Assembly (NCBI RefSeq): GCF_900142175.1
Contig: NZ_FQZX01000001.1
Span: 1,550,001-1,614,000 of the forward strand
Origin: Maribacter aquivivus
GTDB taxonomy: Bacteria > Bacteroidota > Bacteroidia > Flavobacteriales > Flavobacteriaceae
Length of the DNA stretch: 64,000 nucleotides
Direction: 5' to 3'
The translations under genes and the position numbers were made by a program. Positions 8,075 through 16,281 of this stretch are shown piece by piece. The notes under the pieces are model-generated. The model ran no database searches, had not been told where the DNA came from, and saw nothing but the letters and a program-made list of their open reading frames with translations. How positions within the stretch are numbered: the stretch's first letter is position 1; each line of letters begins with the position of its first letter.

Positions 8075-9400
8075 TTAGATAGTATCCTCAGGGCTTATTT
8101 GTTCTGGGGTGTCATTTTTAGGTTCGATCAGTTCTTTGTTTTCCGACTGTCTAATTGCATCTTCAGCTAAATTCCTTTCTGCAATCTCTTCGTCAATTTC
8201 ATCTAGCATAGTGCCCATTTTTCGTTTATCGCGAATCATGGCCCATGTCATTACTAAACTGGTAGCAATTATTACGAACAGTAGAATGCCAGATTCGAAA
8301 CCTTCAATTTGTGCTTCCATTGGTATTGCGTAGAATAGTAATACCGTGATCAATCCTCTTGGGGCGATAAATAATTGTGGAAGCATATCCTTGCCAACAA
8401 AAACAATAAGTACTAAAAAGCGTATGATATAAATCGATGCTATAATCAGTAAACTGACAATGGCTACGTTAACGCTTAGCAGTGATGATAATACAATGGT
8501 GATACCAAATATTACAAAGAAAAAAGTACGGACTACGAATGCTGTTTCTAGAGTAACAATATGAAGTTCATGGTAAATTTGTTGCATTCGTTCATTTTCT
8601 AGAAAAATCTTTGTTTTCCCTGGAAAGAACAAATTTACATTCTTAACAATTAGACCAAAAACAAGTATAATGATCAAAGAAGATAGATGCATTTTTTTTC
8701 CAATTGCATAAAGAAGTAGTAGAACGGAAATAAGTAAGAATAGTTTGGCTTGGCTTTTAATACGTTGAAAGACTAATATTATGGCGTAGCTAGCGACCAA
8801 AGCAATAACTATAGTAACAACCAGATTTATTCCAAAACCCACAGCCCCTGTATCTTCTGCAGGGTTTAGTTTTCCTGTTAAAAAGTAAAACATCATGATA
8901 CCCATGATATCAGAAAAGGTACTTTCATAAATATGGAATTCTTTTTTCTCTTCGCTCAATCCGCCTACGCTAGGTATAATTATAGCACTAGATAATATGG
9001 ATAATGGTGTAGCGTATAGCCATGCAGATTGCATGGTCATATTAGGTATAAATTGATTTAGAATTAAAGCGGCGACATAAGCAGATCCTACTAAACCAAT
9101 TAGCGCAATTGCCATAGATTTTAAAATTGGCCATAACTTTTCTTTCTTTAATTCTAATTCTAAAGCTGCCTCTAAGACAATCATTATTAGTCCTACTGTT
9201 CCAAGAATTTCTAACGAACCTTTAAAGTCTGGTATTTCTGGTATAAAAAATTCAAGTCCTATTTTGATGAGAATACCCAAGACAATAAGCATGAGCACAG
9301 CCGGTATATTGGTTTTTTTAGAGATGCCGTTAAAAAAGAATGATAATACTACAATTAAGGACGCACCTATAATTAGATTGTAAGATGAAAGAATTTCCAT
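8075..9400 (-). CDS. Cation:proton antiporter (CPA1/NhaP-like)
   Basis: The 441-residue protein has about a dozen hydrophobic segments over residues 1-390, then a charged cytoplasmic tail rich in Glu/Asp that ends in a low-complexity stretch (DEIDEEIAERN and after). The middle region LSILSSAIIIPSVGGL and HIYESTFSDIMGIMMF corresponds to the two discontinuous ion-binding helices of the Na+/H+ exchanger fold, with the Ser-Asp of ESTFSD standing where many CPA1 members have Asn-Asp. APRGLITVLLFY in the later part matches the ARGG-like helix of the family. It likely exchanges Na+ or K+ for H+ across the inner membrane; the ion cannot be told from sequence. It is monocistronic and divergent from rimP. 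Confidence 0.87.
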   Translation of the reverse strand: MEILSSYNLIIGASLIVVLSFFFNGISKKTNIPAVLMLIVLGILIKIGLEFFIPEIPDFKGSLEILGTVGLIMIVLEAALELELKKEKLWPILKSMAIALIGLVGSAYVAALILNQFIPNMTMQSAWLYATPLSILSSAIIIPSVGGLSEEKKEFHIYESTFSDIMGIMMFYFLTGKLNPAEDTGAVGFGINLVVTIVIALVASYAIILVFQRIKSQAKLFLLISVLLLLYAIGKKMHLSSLIIILVFGLIVKNVNLFFPGKTKIFLENERMQQIYHELHIVTLETAFVVRTFFFVIFGITIVLSSLLSVNVAIVSLLIIASIYIIRFLVLIVFVGKDMLPQLFIAPRGLITVLLFYAIPMEAQIEGFESGILLFVIIATSLVMTWAMIRDKRKMGTMLDEIDEEIAERNLAEDAIRQSENKELIEPKNDTPEQISPEDTI

Positions 9401-9523
9401 TAGTGTTATTTTGGTTGGTGTTAGGCTAAAAATAAGATAATTTCTAAAAGCGCATATTTTTTGTTGTACTTATTATTTATTTTGATTGTTTTCATAGTGA
9501 ATGAATTAGGTGTAAATAGACTA

Positions 9524-9553
9524 TTGTAGGAAAATAAATTTATTGTATATTTG
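9524..9553 (+). promoter_or_regulatory. Promoter of the rimP-nusA-infB operon
   Basis: TTG at 9524-9526 is followed after 19 bases by TATATTTG at 9546-9553, an excellent match to the Bacteroidota housekeeping consensus. The expected start near 9560 gives a leader of about 60 bases that contains the hairpin at 9583-9603. Confidence 0.85.
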
Positions 9554-9582
9554 CAAAGCTGAAAGGATATAAAAGTATTCAT

Positions 9583-9608
9583 GAGGGGACAATTAGTCCC
9601 CTCTTTTA
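9583..9608 (+). promoter_or_regulatory. Terminator-like leader hairpin upstream of rimP
   Basis: GAGGGGAC (9583-9590) pairs perfectly with GTCCCCTC (9596-9603) across an AATTA loop and is followed by TTTTATT. It lies after the promoter and 18 bases before the rimP ATG, so it is inside the operon leader. By form it is an intrinsic terminator or attenuator, or a protein-binding or stabilising hairpin. Because the operon encodes NusA, a termination factor, feedback is plausible but unproven. Confidence 0.75.
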
Positions 9609-9621
9609 TTACTTATTATTT

Positions 9622-10083
9622 ATGCTAAAGGAAAAAGTAAAAGAATTATTGGAACAAGGTCTTCAAGAAGATCCCTCCCTGTTTTTAATCGATTTCACTA
9701 TGGGTGCTGATAATAGCATTCATGTTGTAATAGACGGTGACTATGGAGTTACGGTTAATGATTGTATAAAAATAAGTAGGGCTATTGAAAATGATTTAGA
9801 TCGTGAAGAACACGATTTTTCCCTTGAAGTTGCCTCTGCAGGTGCAGCGGCTCCGTTGGTTATGCCTCGTCAATATGTGAAGAATATTGGTAGAAAACTT
9901 GAAGTTCGTACAAACGACGATAAGTTTGAGGGAAATTTGACCGCTGTAAATGATGATTCTATTGTTTTGGAGTGGAAAGCTAGAGAGCCTAAGCCGATAG
10001 GTAAAGGAAAAGTGACCGTTCAGAAAAAAGAAGAAGTAAATTTTTCAGATATTATTAAAGCAAAAGTTGTATTAAAATTTTAA
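9622..10083 (+). CDS. rimP: Ribosome maturation factor RimP
   Basis: The 153-residue product has the RimP arrangement: an N-terminal alpha/beta domain with IDFTMGADNSIHVVIDGD and GVTVNDCIKISRAIENDLD, the conserved LEVASAGAAAPL turn (the family's SPG-type motif in a variant form) and a C-terminal SH3-like domain from about residue 85 (RKLEVRTNDDKFEGNLTAV). RimP acts in 30S subunit maturation. It is first in the rimP-nusA-infB operon, 12 bases before nusA, the arrangement common to most bacteria. The length is normal. Confidence 0.95.
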   Translation: MLKEKVKELLEQGLQEDPSLFLIDFTMGADNSIHVVIDGDYGVTVNDCIKISRAIENDLDREEHDFSLEVASAGAAAPLVMPRQYVKNIGRKLEVRTNDDKFEGNLTAVNDDSIVLEWKAREPKPIGKGKVTVQKKEEVNFSDIIKAKVVLKF

Positions 10084-10095
10084 TTGTAATTACCA

Positions 10096-11328
10096 ATGGA
10101 AAATATTGCGTTAATTGAATCTTTCTCAGAGTTTAAGGACGATAAGTTCATAGACAGGGTAACATTGATGGCCATTTTGGAAGATGTTTTTAGAAATGCG
10201 CTTAAAAAGAAGTTTGGTTCAGATGATAACTTTGATATCATTATCAACCCAGATAAAGGTGATTTAGAAATTTGGAGAAACCGTATCGTTGTAAACGATG
10301 GTGAGGTTGAAGAGCCGAATGAAGAAATTTCATTAACTGCTGCTCGTAAAATTGAGCCAGATTTTGAAGTTGGTGAAGATGTGTCTGAAGAAGTGAAGTT
10401 GATTGATTTAGGAAGAAGGGCTATTTTGGCATTACGTCAAAATCTTATTTCTAAAATTCATGAGCATGACAATACAACTATTTATAAGCACTTTAAAGAT
10501 TTAGAGGGCGAAATATATACGGCAGAGGTTCATCACATTCGTCATAAAGCTATTATTTTGTTAGATGACGAAGGTAATGAGATAATCTTGCCAAAAGATA
10601 GGCAGATACCTTCAGATTTCTTCCGTAAGGGAGATAATGTAAGAGGTATTATTGAAAGTGTAGAATTAAAAGGTGCTAAACCTACCATAATAATGTCTAG
10701 AAGTTCACCTAAATTCTTGGAGCAATTGTTCTTTCAGGAAATACCTGAGGTGTTCGATGGATTAATTACTGTTAAGAAAGCGGTTAGAATACCAGGAGAA
10801 AAAGCGAAGGTTGCTGTAGACTCTTATGATGACCGTATTGATCCGGTAGGTGCCTGTGTAGGTATGAAAGGATCTAGAATTCATGGTATTGTTCGTGAAT
10901 TAGGTAATGAAAATATAGATGTTATCAACTGGACGGCTAACCCTCAATTGTTAGTTACTAGGGCATTGAGTCCTGCAAGAGTTTCTTCTGTTAAGTTGAA
11001 TGAAGAAAAGATGACAGCGCAAGTTTACTTGAAGCCAGAAGAGGTTTCTAAAGCTATTGGTAGAGGTGGGCATAATATTAGATTAGCTGGTCAATTAACT
11101 GGTTATGAGATAGATGTGTTCCGTGAAGGAGTAGAGGAAGATGTTGAATTAACAGAGTTCTCTGATGAAATCGATGCTTGGATTATAGAGGAATTCAAGA
11201 AGATCGGATTTGATACAGCACGTAGCGTCTTAGAACAAGATGTTAACGATTTAGTGAAGCGTACAGATTTAGAAGAGGAAACTATTTTAGAAGTTGTGCG
11301 TATCCTAAAAGAAGAATTAGAAGATTAG
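10096..11328 (+). CDS. nusA: Transcription termination/antitermination factor NusA
   Basis: A 410-residue NusA of the short form. The N-terminal polymerase-binding domain covers about residues 1-125 (LIESFSEFKDDKFIDRVTLM), the S1 domain about 135-200 (GEIYTAEVHHI...LPKDRQIPSDFFRKGDNVRGII), and two KH domains follow, with CVGMKGSRIHGIVREL in KH1 and AIGRGGHNIRLAGQLTGYEI in KH2. There are no C-terminal acidic repeats as in enterobacterial NusA; a helical acidic tail (residues 345-410) replaces them. It modulates pausing, termination and antitermination. It is the middle gene of the operon, with infB 42 bases downstream. Confidence 0.96.
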   Translation: MENIALIESFSEFKDDKFIDRVTLMAILEDVFRNALKKKFGSDDNFDIIINPDKGDLEIWRNRIVVNDGEVEEPNEEISLTAARKIEPDFEVGEDVSEEVKLIDLGRRAILALRQNLISKIHEHDNTTIYKHFKDLEGEIYTAEVHHIRHKAIILLDDEGNEIILPKDRQIPSDFFRKGDNVRGIIESVELKGAKPTIIMSRSSPKFLEQLFFQEIPEVFDGLITVKKAVRIPGEKAKVAVDSYDDRIDPVGACVGMKGSRIHGIVRELGNENIDVINWTANPQLLVTRALSPARVSSVKLNEEKMTAQVYLKPEEVSKAIGRGGHNIRLAGQLTGYEIDVFREGVEEDVELTEFSDEIDAWIIEEFKKIGFDTARSVLEQDVNDLVKRTDLEEETILEVVRILKEELED

Positions 11329-11370
11329 CTATATATTAGCACTTAAATAAAAGAACGGGAATCAGTATTT

Positions 11371-14214
11371 ATGGCAGACAATGCAAAAATAAGGCTTAAT
11401 AAAGTTCTACGTGAACTTAATATTTCCTTGGATAGGGCAGTGGACTTTCTTAACGGAAAAGGACATGATGTGGAAGCGAGGCCTACCACAAAAATTTCCG
11501 ATGATGTTTATCAAGTTTTGCTTGACGAGTTCCAGACGGATAAGAGTAAAAAGGTAGCTTCAAAGGAAGTTGGCGAGGAAAAGCGTAAGGAGAAGGAGGC
11601 AATTCGAGTTCGATTAGAAAAAGAACAAGAAGATCGTCGCTTGTCCCGTGAGCGAAGAAACGCTGAATCAGAAGAGAAAGCTTTGGTTGGTAAGGTTGAA
11701 CTTTCCGGACCTAAAATGGTCGGTAAAATAGATCTTAATCCTAAGAAAAAAGTTAAGGAAGAACCTGTTAAGGCGACTCCGAAAGCTGAGGAAAAGGTTG
11801 CTCCCAAAGTAGAAGAAAAAGCTGCGCCTAAGGTTGAGGTTAAGGAAACTAGAAAGGTAGTCTTACAGGGTCCTAAGATAGTTTCTCAACCGATAAAGAA
11901 GCCAGAGGTAAAGAAAGAAGAACCTAAAGTTGAAGCTCCAAAAGCGGCTGCGCCTAAAGTTGAGGAAACTAAGAAGCCAGAAGTTAAAAAGGAAGTTGCT
12001 AAAGTAGAGCCTGTAGCTGAAGTTGCTCCAGAGCCTGAAGCTCCAAAGACTATTGAGACTCAATATCAGAAACTATCAGGTCCAAAAATTGCAGGAGAGA
12101 AAATCGATCTTAGCAAATTTGAGAAACCTAAGAAAAAGAAGGAAGATAAAAAACCTGCTGCTGGTGCTGTTGATCGTAAAAAGAGACGTAGAAGAATTGT
12201 TACAAAAAATCCTTCTGGTCCTGGTCAAAGTAGAAATACTGGTAACACTGGTGATAGAAATAAAGGTAGAGGAAGATTTGCACCTGTTGCAAAGGTAGAG
12301 CCTACTGAAGAAGACGTTCAAAAACAAGTACGTGAAACCCTAGAAAAACTTCAAGGTAAATCTAAGAAGGGTAAAGGGGCTAAGTACAGAAGAAGTAAAA
12401 GAGATCAGCATCGTGAGCAGACTGAGAAAGATCTAGAACAACAGGAATTAGAGAACAAAGTACTTAAGGTTACTGAGTTCGTTACTGCAACTGAGGTTGC
12501 GACTATGATGGGTGTTTCTACGACCGAAATTATATCTGCTTGTATGTCATTAGGATTAATGGTAACGATGAATCAGCGTTTAGATGCTGAAACATTATCT
12601 ATTGTAGCTGACGAGTTTGGTTATGAAGTTGATTTCGTTACTGCTGATATTGAAGAAAGTATAGTTGAAGAAGTTGATGCTCCTGAAGATTTAAAATCAA
12701 GAGCGCCTATTGTTACTGTAATGGGTCACGTGGATCATGGTAAAACATCTTTGTTGGATTATATCCGTAAAGAAAATGTTATTGCCGGTGAAAGTGGTGG
12801 AATTACACAACATATTGGTGCATATGGTGTAACTCTTGAGAATGGAGAGCGTATTGCTTTCTTAGATACACCTGGTCACGAAGCGTTTACCGCTATGCGT
12901 GCAAGGGGTGCTCAAGTTACAGATATTGCAATTATTGTAATTGCGGCAGATGATGATATTATGCCACAAACGAAAGAAGCAATTAGCCATGCACAAGCTG
13001 CTGGTGTGCCAATCGTTTTTGCAATAAACAAAGTAGATAAGTCTACTGCTAACCCAGATAAGATTAAAGAAGGTTTAGCACAAATGAACTTACTGGTAGA
13101 AGATTGGGGTGGTAAAATACAATCACATGATATTTCTGCTAAAACTGGTTTAGGTGTTAAAGAATTATTGGAGAAAGTTTTACTTGAAGCAGAATTGTTA
13201 GAGTTAAAAGCAAATCCAGATAAGCATGCTACAGGTACTGTGGTAGAAGCTTTCTTAGATAAAGGTAAAGGTTATGTGTCTACTGTATTAGTTCAGTCGG
13301 GTACACTTAAAATAGGTGATTATGTATTAGCTGGTACCACAAGTGGTAAAATTAAGGCAATGCAAGATGAAAGAGGTCATACTGTTAAGGAGGCTGGGCC
13401 GTCTACACCAATATCTATTTTAGGTCTTGATGGTGCTTCGCAAGCAGGTGATAAGTTCTATGTGTTAGAAGATGAACGTGAGGCAAAACAAATTGCTTCA
13501 AGAAGATCTCAATTACAACGCGAGCAGTCTGTTAGAACACAACGTCATATAACACTTGATGAAATCGGAAGAAGAATTGCATTAGGTGATTTCAAAGAGC
13601 TTAATATTATCCTTAAAGGTGATGTTGATGGTTCTGTTGAAGCCCTTACGGATTCTTTCCAGAAATTATCTACCGATGAAATTCAGGTAAATATTATTCA
13701 TAAAGCAGTTGGTCCTATTACAGAATCAGATGTGTTGTTAGCTTCGGCTTCAGATGCTGTTATAATTGGTTTTAATGTTAGACCAATGGGTAATGCTAAG
13801 GCAATCGCTGAAAAAGAGGAAATTGATATCCGTATGTATTCTATTATATATGCAGCGATTAATGATCTTAAAGATGCGATGGAAGGTATGTTGTCTCCTG
13901 AAATGAAGGAAGAGATATCTGGTACTGCTGAGATTAGAGAGACATTTAAGATTTCTAAAATTGGTACCATTGCAGGTTGTATGGTAACTACTGGTAAAAT
14001 ATTTAGAAACTCTAATATTAGGTTGATACGTGATAGCGTAGTAATTTACACAGGTACTTTGACTTCTTTAAAACGATTTAAAGATGATGTTAGAGAGGTA
14101 GCAAAAGGATATGACTGTGGTCTTCAGATCAAGAACTATAATGATATCAATGAAGGTGATATTGTTGAAGCATTCCAAGAGGTTGCTGTGAAGAAGAAAT
14201 TGAAGTCTAAATAG
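11371..14214 (+). CDS. infB: Translation initiation factor IF-2
   Basis: A 947-residue IF-2. The first 60 residues form an IF2_N-type helical domain ([20 protein letters not shown]). Residues 60 to about 370 are low-complexity Lys/Glu/Pro/Ala repeats ([13 protein letters not shown]) and basic stretches such as KKRRRRIV. A second IF2_N-like segment precedes the GTPase. The G domain begins near 447: G1 GHVDHGKT at 452-459, G3 DTPGHE near 500, G4 NKVD near 553. Domains II and III and the fMet-tRNA-binding C-terminal domain follow, with a normal end ([10 protein letters not shown]). It positions initiator tRNA on the 30S subunit. It is last in the operon and ends at a bidirectional terminator. 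Confidence 0.97.
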   Translation: MADNAKIRLNKVLRELNISLDRAVDFLNGKGHDVEARPTTKISDDVYQVLLDEFQTDKSKKVASKEVGEEKRKEKEAIRVRLEKEQEDRRLSRERRNAESEEKALVGKVELSGPKMVGKIDLNPKKKVKEEPVKATPKAEEKVAPKVEEKAAPKVEVKETRKVVLQGPKIVSQPIKKPEVKKEEPKVEAPKAAAPKVEETKKPEVKKEVAKVEPVAEVAPEPEAPKTIETQYQKLSGPKIAGEKIDLSKFEKPKKKKEDKKPAAGAVDRKKRRRRIVTKNPSGPGQSRNTGNTGDRNKGRGRFAPVAKVEPTEEDVQKQVRETLEKLQGKSKKGKGAKYRRSKRDQHREQTEKDLEQQELENKVLKVTEFVTATEVATMMGVSTTEIISACMSLGLMVTMNQRLDAETLSIVADEFGYEVDFVTADIEESIVEEVDAPEDLKSRAPIVTVMGHVDHGKTSLLDYIRKENVIAGESGGITQHIGAYGVTLENGERIAFLDTPGHEAFTAMRARGAQVTDIAIIVIAADDDIMPQTKEAISHAQAAGVPIVFAINKVDKSTANPDKIKEGLAQMNLLVEDWGGKIQSHDISAKTGLGVKELLEKVLLEAELLELKANPDKHATGTVVEAFLDKGKGYVSTVLVQSGTLKIGDYVLAGTTSGKIKAMQDERGHTVKEAGPSTPISILGLDGASQAGDKFYVLEDEREAKQIASRRSQLQREQSVRTQRHITLDEIGRRIALGDFKELNIILKGDVDGSVEALTDSFQKLSTDEIQVNIIHKAVGPITESDVLLASASDAVIIGFNVRPMGNAKAIAEKEEIDIRMYSIIYAAINDLKDAMEGMLSPEMKEEISGTAEIRETFKISKIGTIAGCMVTTGKIFRNSNIRLIRDSVVIYTGTLTSLKRFKDDVREVAKGYDCGLQIKNYNDINEGDIVEAFQEVAVKKKLKSK

Positions 14215-14259
14215 AATTTCAATAAAAGAGTTTTTTAAATCTCTTTAAAAATAAAGCAA

Positions 14260-14290
14260 AAAAAAATCGACCTATTTGGTCGATTTTTTT
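14260..14290. terminator. Bidirectional terminator overlapping the 3' end of the SPOR gene
   Basis: A 13-bp stem (14260-14272 with 14278-14290) of form A-run-TCGACC/GGTCGA-T-run closes a TATTT loop. It ends infB on the plus strand. The right arm lies inside the last codons of the convergent SPOR gene, whose stop codon falls at the loop, so one sequence is both coding end and terminator. Confidence 0.88.
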
Positions 14291-14643
14291 GGTTTTAATA
14301 ACATTGCGTCAGGATACTTAATTCGTACCTCATTAAACTTTCTCTCCGCATCTAACTTAGAAGTGAATCTGCCTACTCTTACTCTGTAAGTAGGTGAGTC
14401 AAAATCTATTTTTGATGACAAATCAGGAAAATCTTCCTCAACATTTGCTTTTATTCTTTGTGCTTTGGCGTAATTTCCAAAACCAACCTGTATTCTGTAA
14501 TATTCGTTATTACTTAGTGAGGATTTGTAGATTTCTAACAATTGATCAATCTTTGGGTTTTGTTCAATGTTCACATTTGCACCTTGCGCATAGCTAAATT
14601 GAGCAAAACAAGCAAAAACCACGATGGTACTTAGAATTTTCAT
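14272..14643 (-). CDS. Secreted SPOR-domain protein
   Basis: The 123-residue product begins with a clear signal peptide (MKILSTIVVFACFAQFSYAQ, cleavage likely after Ala-Gln). The mature part is mainly one SPOR domain from about residue 47 to 116: YYRIQVGFGNYAKAQRIK, then YRVRVGRFTSKLDAERKFNEV. SPOR domains bind denuded glycan strands of septal peptidoglycan, so a periplasmic role in envelope or division is likely. The tail KPKKSTK is encoded within the terminator hairpin. The gene is monocistronic with its own upstream promoter. Confidence 0.88.
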   Translation of the reverse strand: MKILSTIVVFACFAQFSYAQGANVNIEQNPKIDQLLEIYKSSLSNNEYYRIQVGFGNYAKAQRIKANVEEDFPDLSSKIDFDSPTYRVRVGRFTSKLDAERKFNEVRIKYPDAMLLKPKKSTK

Positions 14644-14674
14644 AACCTATTTTTAATTTTATTTTCGTTATTGA

Positions 14675-14703
14675 CAAAAGTAATTTATTAAGGATCAAAC
14701 AAA
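14675..14703 (-). promoter_or_regulatory. Promoter of the SPOR gene
   Basis: On the minus strand TACTTTTG (complement of 14675-14682) fits TAnnTTTG, and TTTG (complement of 14700-14703) lies 17 bases upstream. The start codon is 31 bases downstream of the -7 element. Confidence 0.65.
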
Positions 14704-14781
14704 TAAATCAGGATCTATTTAGAATATTTCTAAATTGTAAATTATAGATACATTAACATTTTCCAAATAAAGTCTATGTCG

Positions 14782-14789
14782 TATTTTTG
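14782..14789 (+). promoter_or_regulatory. Candidate -7 element of the act-cox operon
   Basis: TATTTTTG fits TAnnTTTG and lies 86 bases before the actA ATG. No TTG sits at the right distance upstream, so the -33 half is weak or activator-dependent. The leader contains a 9-codon open frame from 14832 to 14861. Confidence 0.5.
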
Positions 14790-14875
14790 TCTTCGATTTA
14801 GGCATTTGGTGGATTGTAATTGGTTTCATCTATGACCAAAATCATGCCAAGATTCCGATAGAAATATTCGATAAT

Positions 14876-16246
14876 ATGAAAAAGGTTCCAAACCGAAATC
14901 AGTTTTCTAAAATTTTAGGTTTATCCCTAATAGTTTTTTTGCTTTTTGTAAGTCCGTTAACAGCGCAGGATACTCCTGTTGCCGACGCTTCAGCTACTGA
15001 GGTGGCTGCTGGTGCTGGGGATGCAAAAAATGGTAAAGCATTGTTCAATCAGAACTGTGCGGCTTGTCATGCGTTGAATCGTAAGATGACCGGACCTGCA
15101 TTAGAAAATGTAGAAAGTAGATTAAGTGAAGATGAAGGTTTAGATAAAGATTGGTTGTATGCTTGGATAAAAAATAGTCCTGGTGTTATCAAGTCAGGTG
15201 ATGCTTATGCTAATAAGCTTTATGCTGAGTACAATCAAGCGGCAATGACTGCTTTCCCAACTTTGTCTAATAGTGATATTGATGATATATTAGCGTATAC
15301 CGCTGCGGCTCCGGCTGCTGCGCCAGCTCCTGCTGCAGGTGATGTTCAAGCTGCTGCTGCAACTACAGGTTCTTCTGGTGTATCTAACGAGATTATATTG
15401 GGTGCCTTGGTGCTTGTGTTTGGTCTGTTAGTGGTTATGTTGTTGTTGGTAAATAAAACTTTGCAACGAATAGCTCAGGCAAACGGTATCGTTCTTGAAA
15501 AAGATAACGCTGCAAAAAGAACTCCGATTTGGAAAGCATTTGCTCAAAATCAATTTTTGGTTTTAGTTACTGCAATTATCTTGTTATTAGGTAGTGCGTA
15601 TTTTGCTTATGGTTGGATGATGCAGGTTGGTGTTGATCAAGGTTACGCGCCTATTCAGCCAATACACTATTCTCATAAAGTACATGCTGGTGATAATAAA
15701 ATTGAATGTAAGTATTGTCACTCTTCAGCTAGGGTTTCTAAGCATTCAGGTATTCCTTCGTTGAATGTATGTATGAACTGTCATAAATCAGTTTATGAGT
15801 ATACTGGTAATCCTGAAGGTCCTTCGCAAGAAGATTTAGAGAACGGTTACACAAACGAATTCTATACTGGCGAGATTAAGAAATTGTACAAAGCAGTTGG
15901 ATGGGATGAAGAAACTCAAAGTTATACTGGTGATAGTCAGCCTGTAGAATGGGTTAGAATTCATAACCTTCCTGATTTTGCTTATTTCAATCACTCACAG
16001 CACGTTTCTGTTGCAGGTGTTGAATGTCAAACTTGTCACGGTCCTGTAGAGGAAATGGAAATTATGTATCAATACTCTCCATTAACAATGGGCTGGTGTA
16101 TTGATTGCCATAGAGAAACAAATGTGAAAGTTGAAGGTAATGAGTACTACGAGAAAATTCATGCTGAGCTTTCTAAGAAGTACGGTGTAGAGAATTTAAC
16201 AGCTGCTCAATTGGGTGGACTGGAATGTGGTAAATGTCACTATTAA
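14876..16246 (+). CDS. actA: Alternative complex III subunit ActA, monoheme domain fused to pentaheme cytochrome c
   Basis: A 456-residue protein that carries electrons in the quinol:cytochrome c/oxidase oxidoreductase complex ACIII. An N-terminal signal or anchor (about residues 13-31) precedes a monoheme cytochrome c domain with C61-A-A-C-H65 and a later Met-rich ligand region. An Ala/Pro-rich linker, a TM helix (about 166-190) and a second TM (about 220-240) follow. The C-terminal half has five more heme sites: CKYCH, CMNCH, CQTCH, CIDCH and CGKCH near the C-terminus. That makes six CXXCH sites in all. It is first in an operon with actB 35 bases downstream; the heme domains must face the periplasm. 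Confidence 0.93.
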   Translation: MKKVPNRNQFSKILGLSLIVFLLFVSPLTAQDTPVADASATEVAAGAGDAKNGKALFNQNCAACHALNRKMTGPALENVESRLSEDEGLDKDWLYAWIKNSPGVIKSGDAYANKLYAEYNQAAMTAFPTLSNSDIDDILAYTAAAPAAAPAPAAGDVQAAAATTGSSGVSNEIILGALVLVFGLLVVMLLLVNKTLQRIAQANGIVLEKDNAAKRTPIWKAFAQNQFLVLVTAIILLLGSAYFAYGWMMQVGVDQGYAPIQPIHYSHKVHAGDNKIECKYCHSSARVSKHSGIPSLNVCMNCHKSVYEYTGNPEGPSQEDLENGYTNEFYTGEIKKLYKAVGWDEETQSYTGDSQPVEWVRIHNLPDFAYFNHSQHVSVAGVECQTCHGPVEEMEIMYQYSPLTMGWCIDCHRETNVKVEGNEYYEKIHAELSKKYGVENLTAAQLGGLECGKCHY

Positions 16247-16281
16247 TAATAATTTAAAGAAGCTAATTACAGATAATACGT

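Noticed and set aside
11550..12480. Repeats in the Lys/Glu/Pro-rich part of infB as a possible DNA repeat array
   Set aside because: The units are irregular and in frame; this is the low-complexity linker of IF-2.
14832..14861. Nine-codon open frame in the actA leader
   Set aside because: It could be a leader peptide, but there is no repeated regulatory codon, stem pair or other support; a short frame like this is expected by chance.
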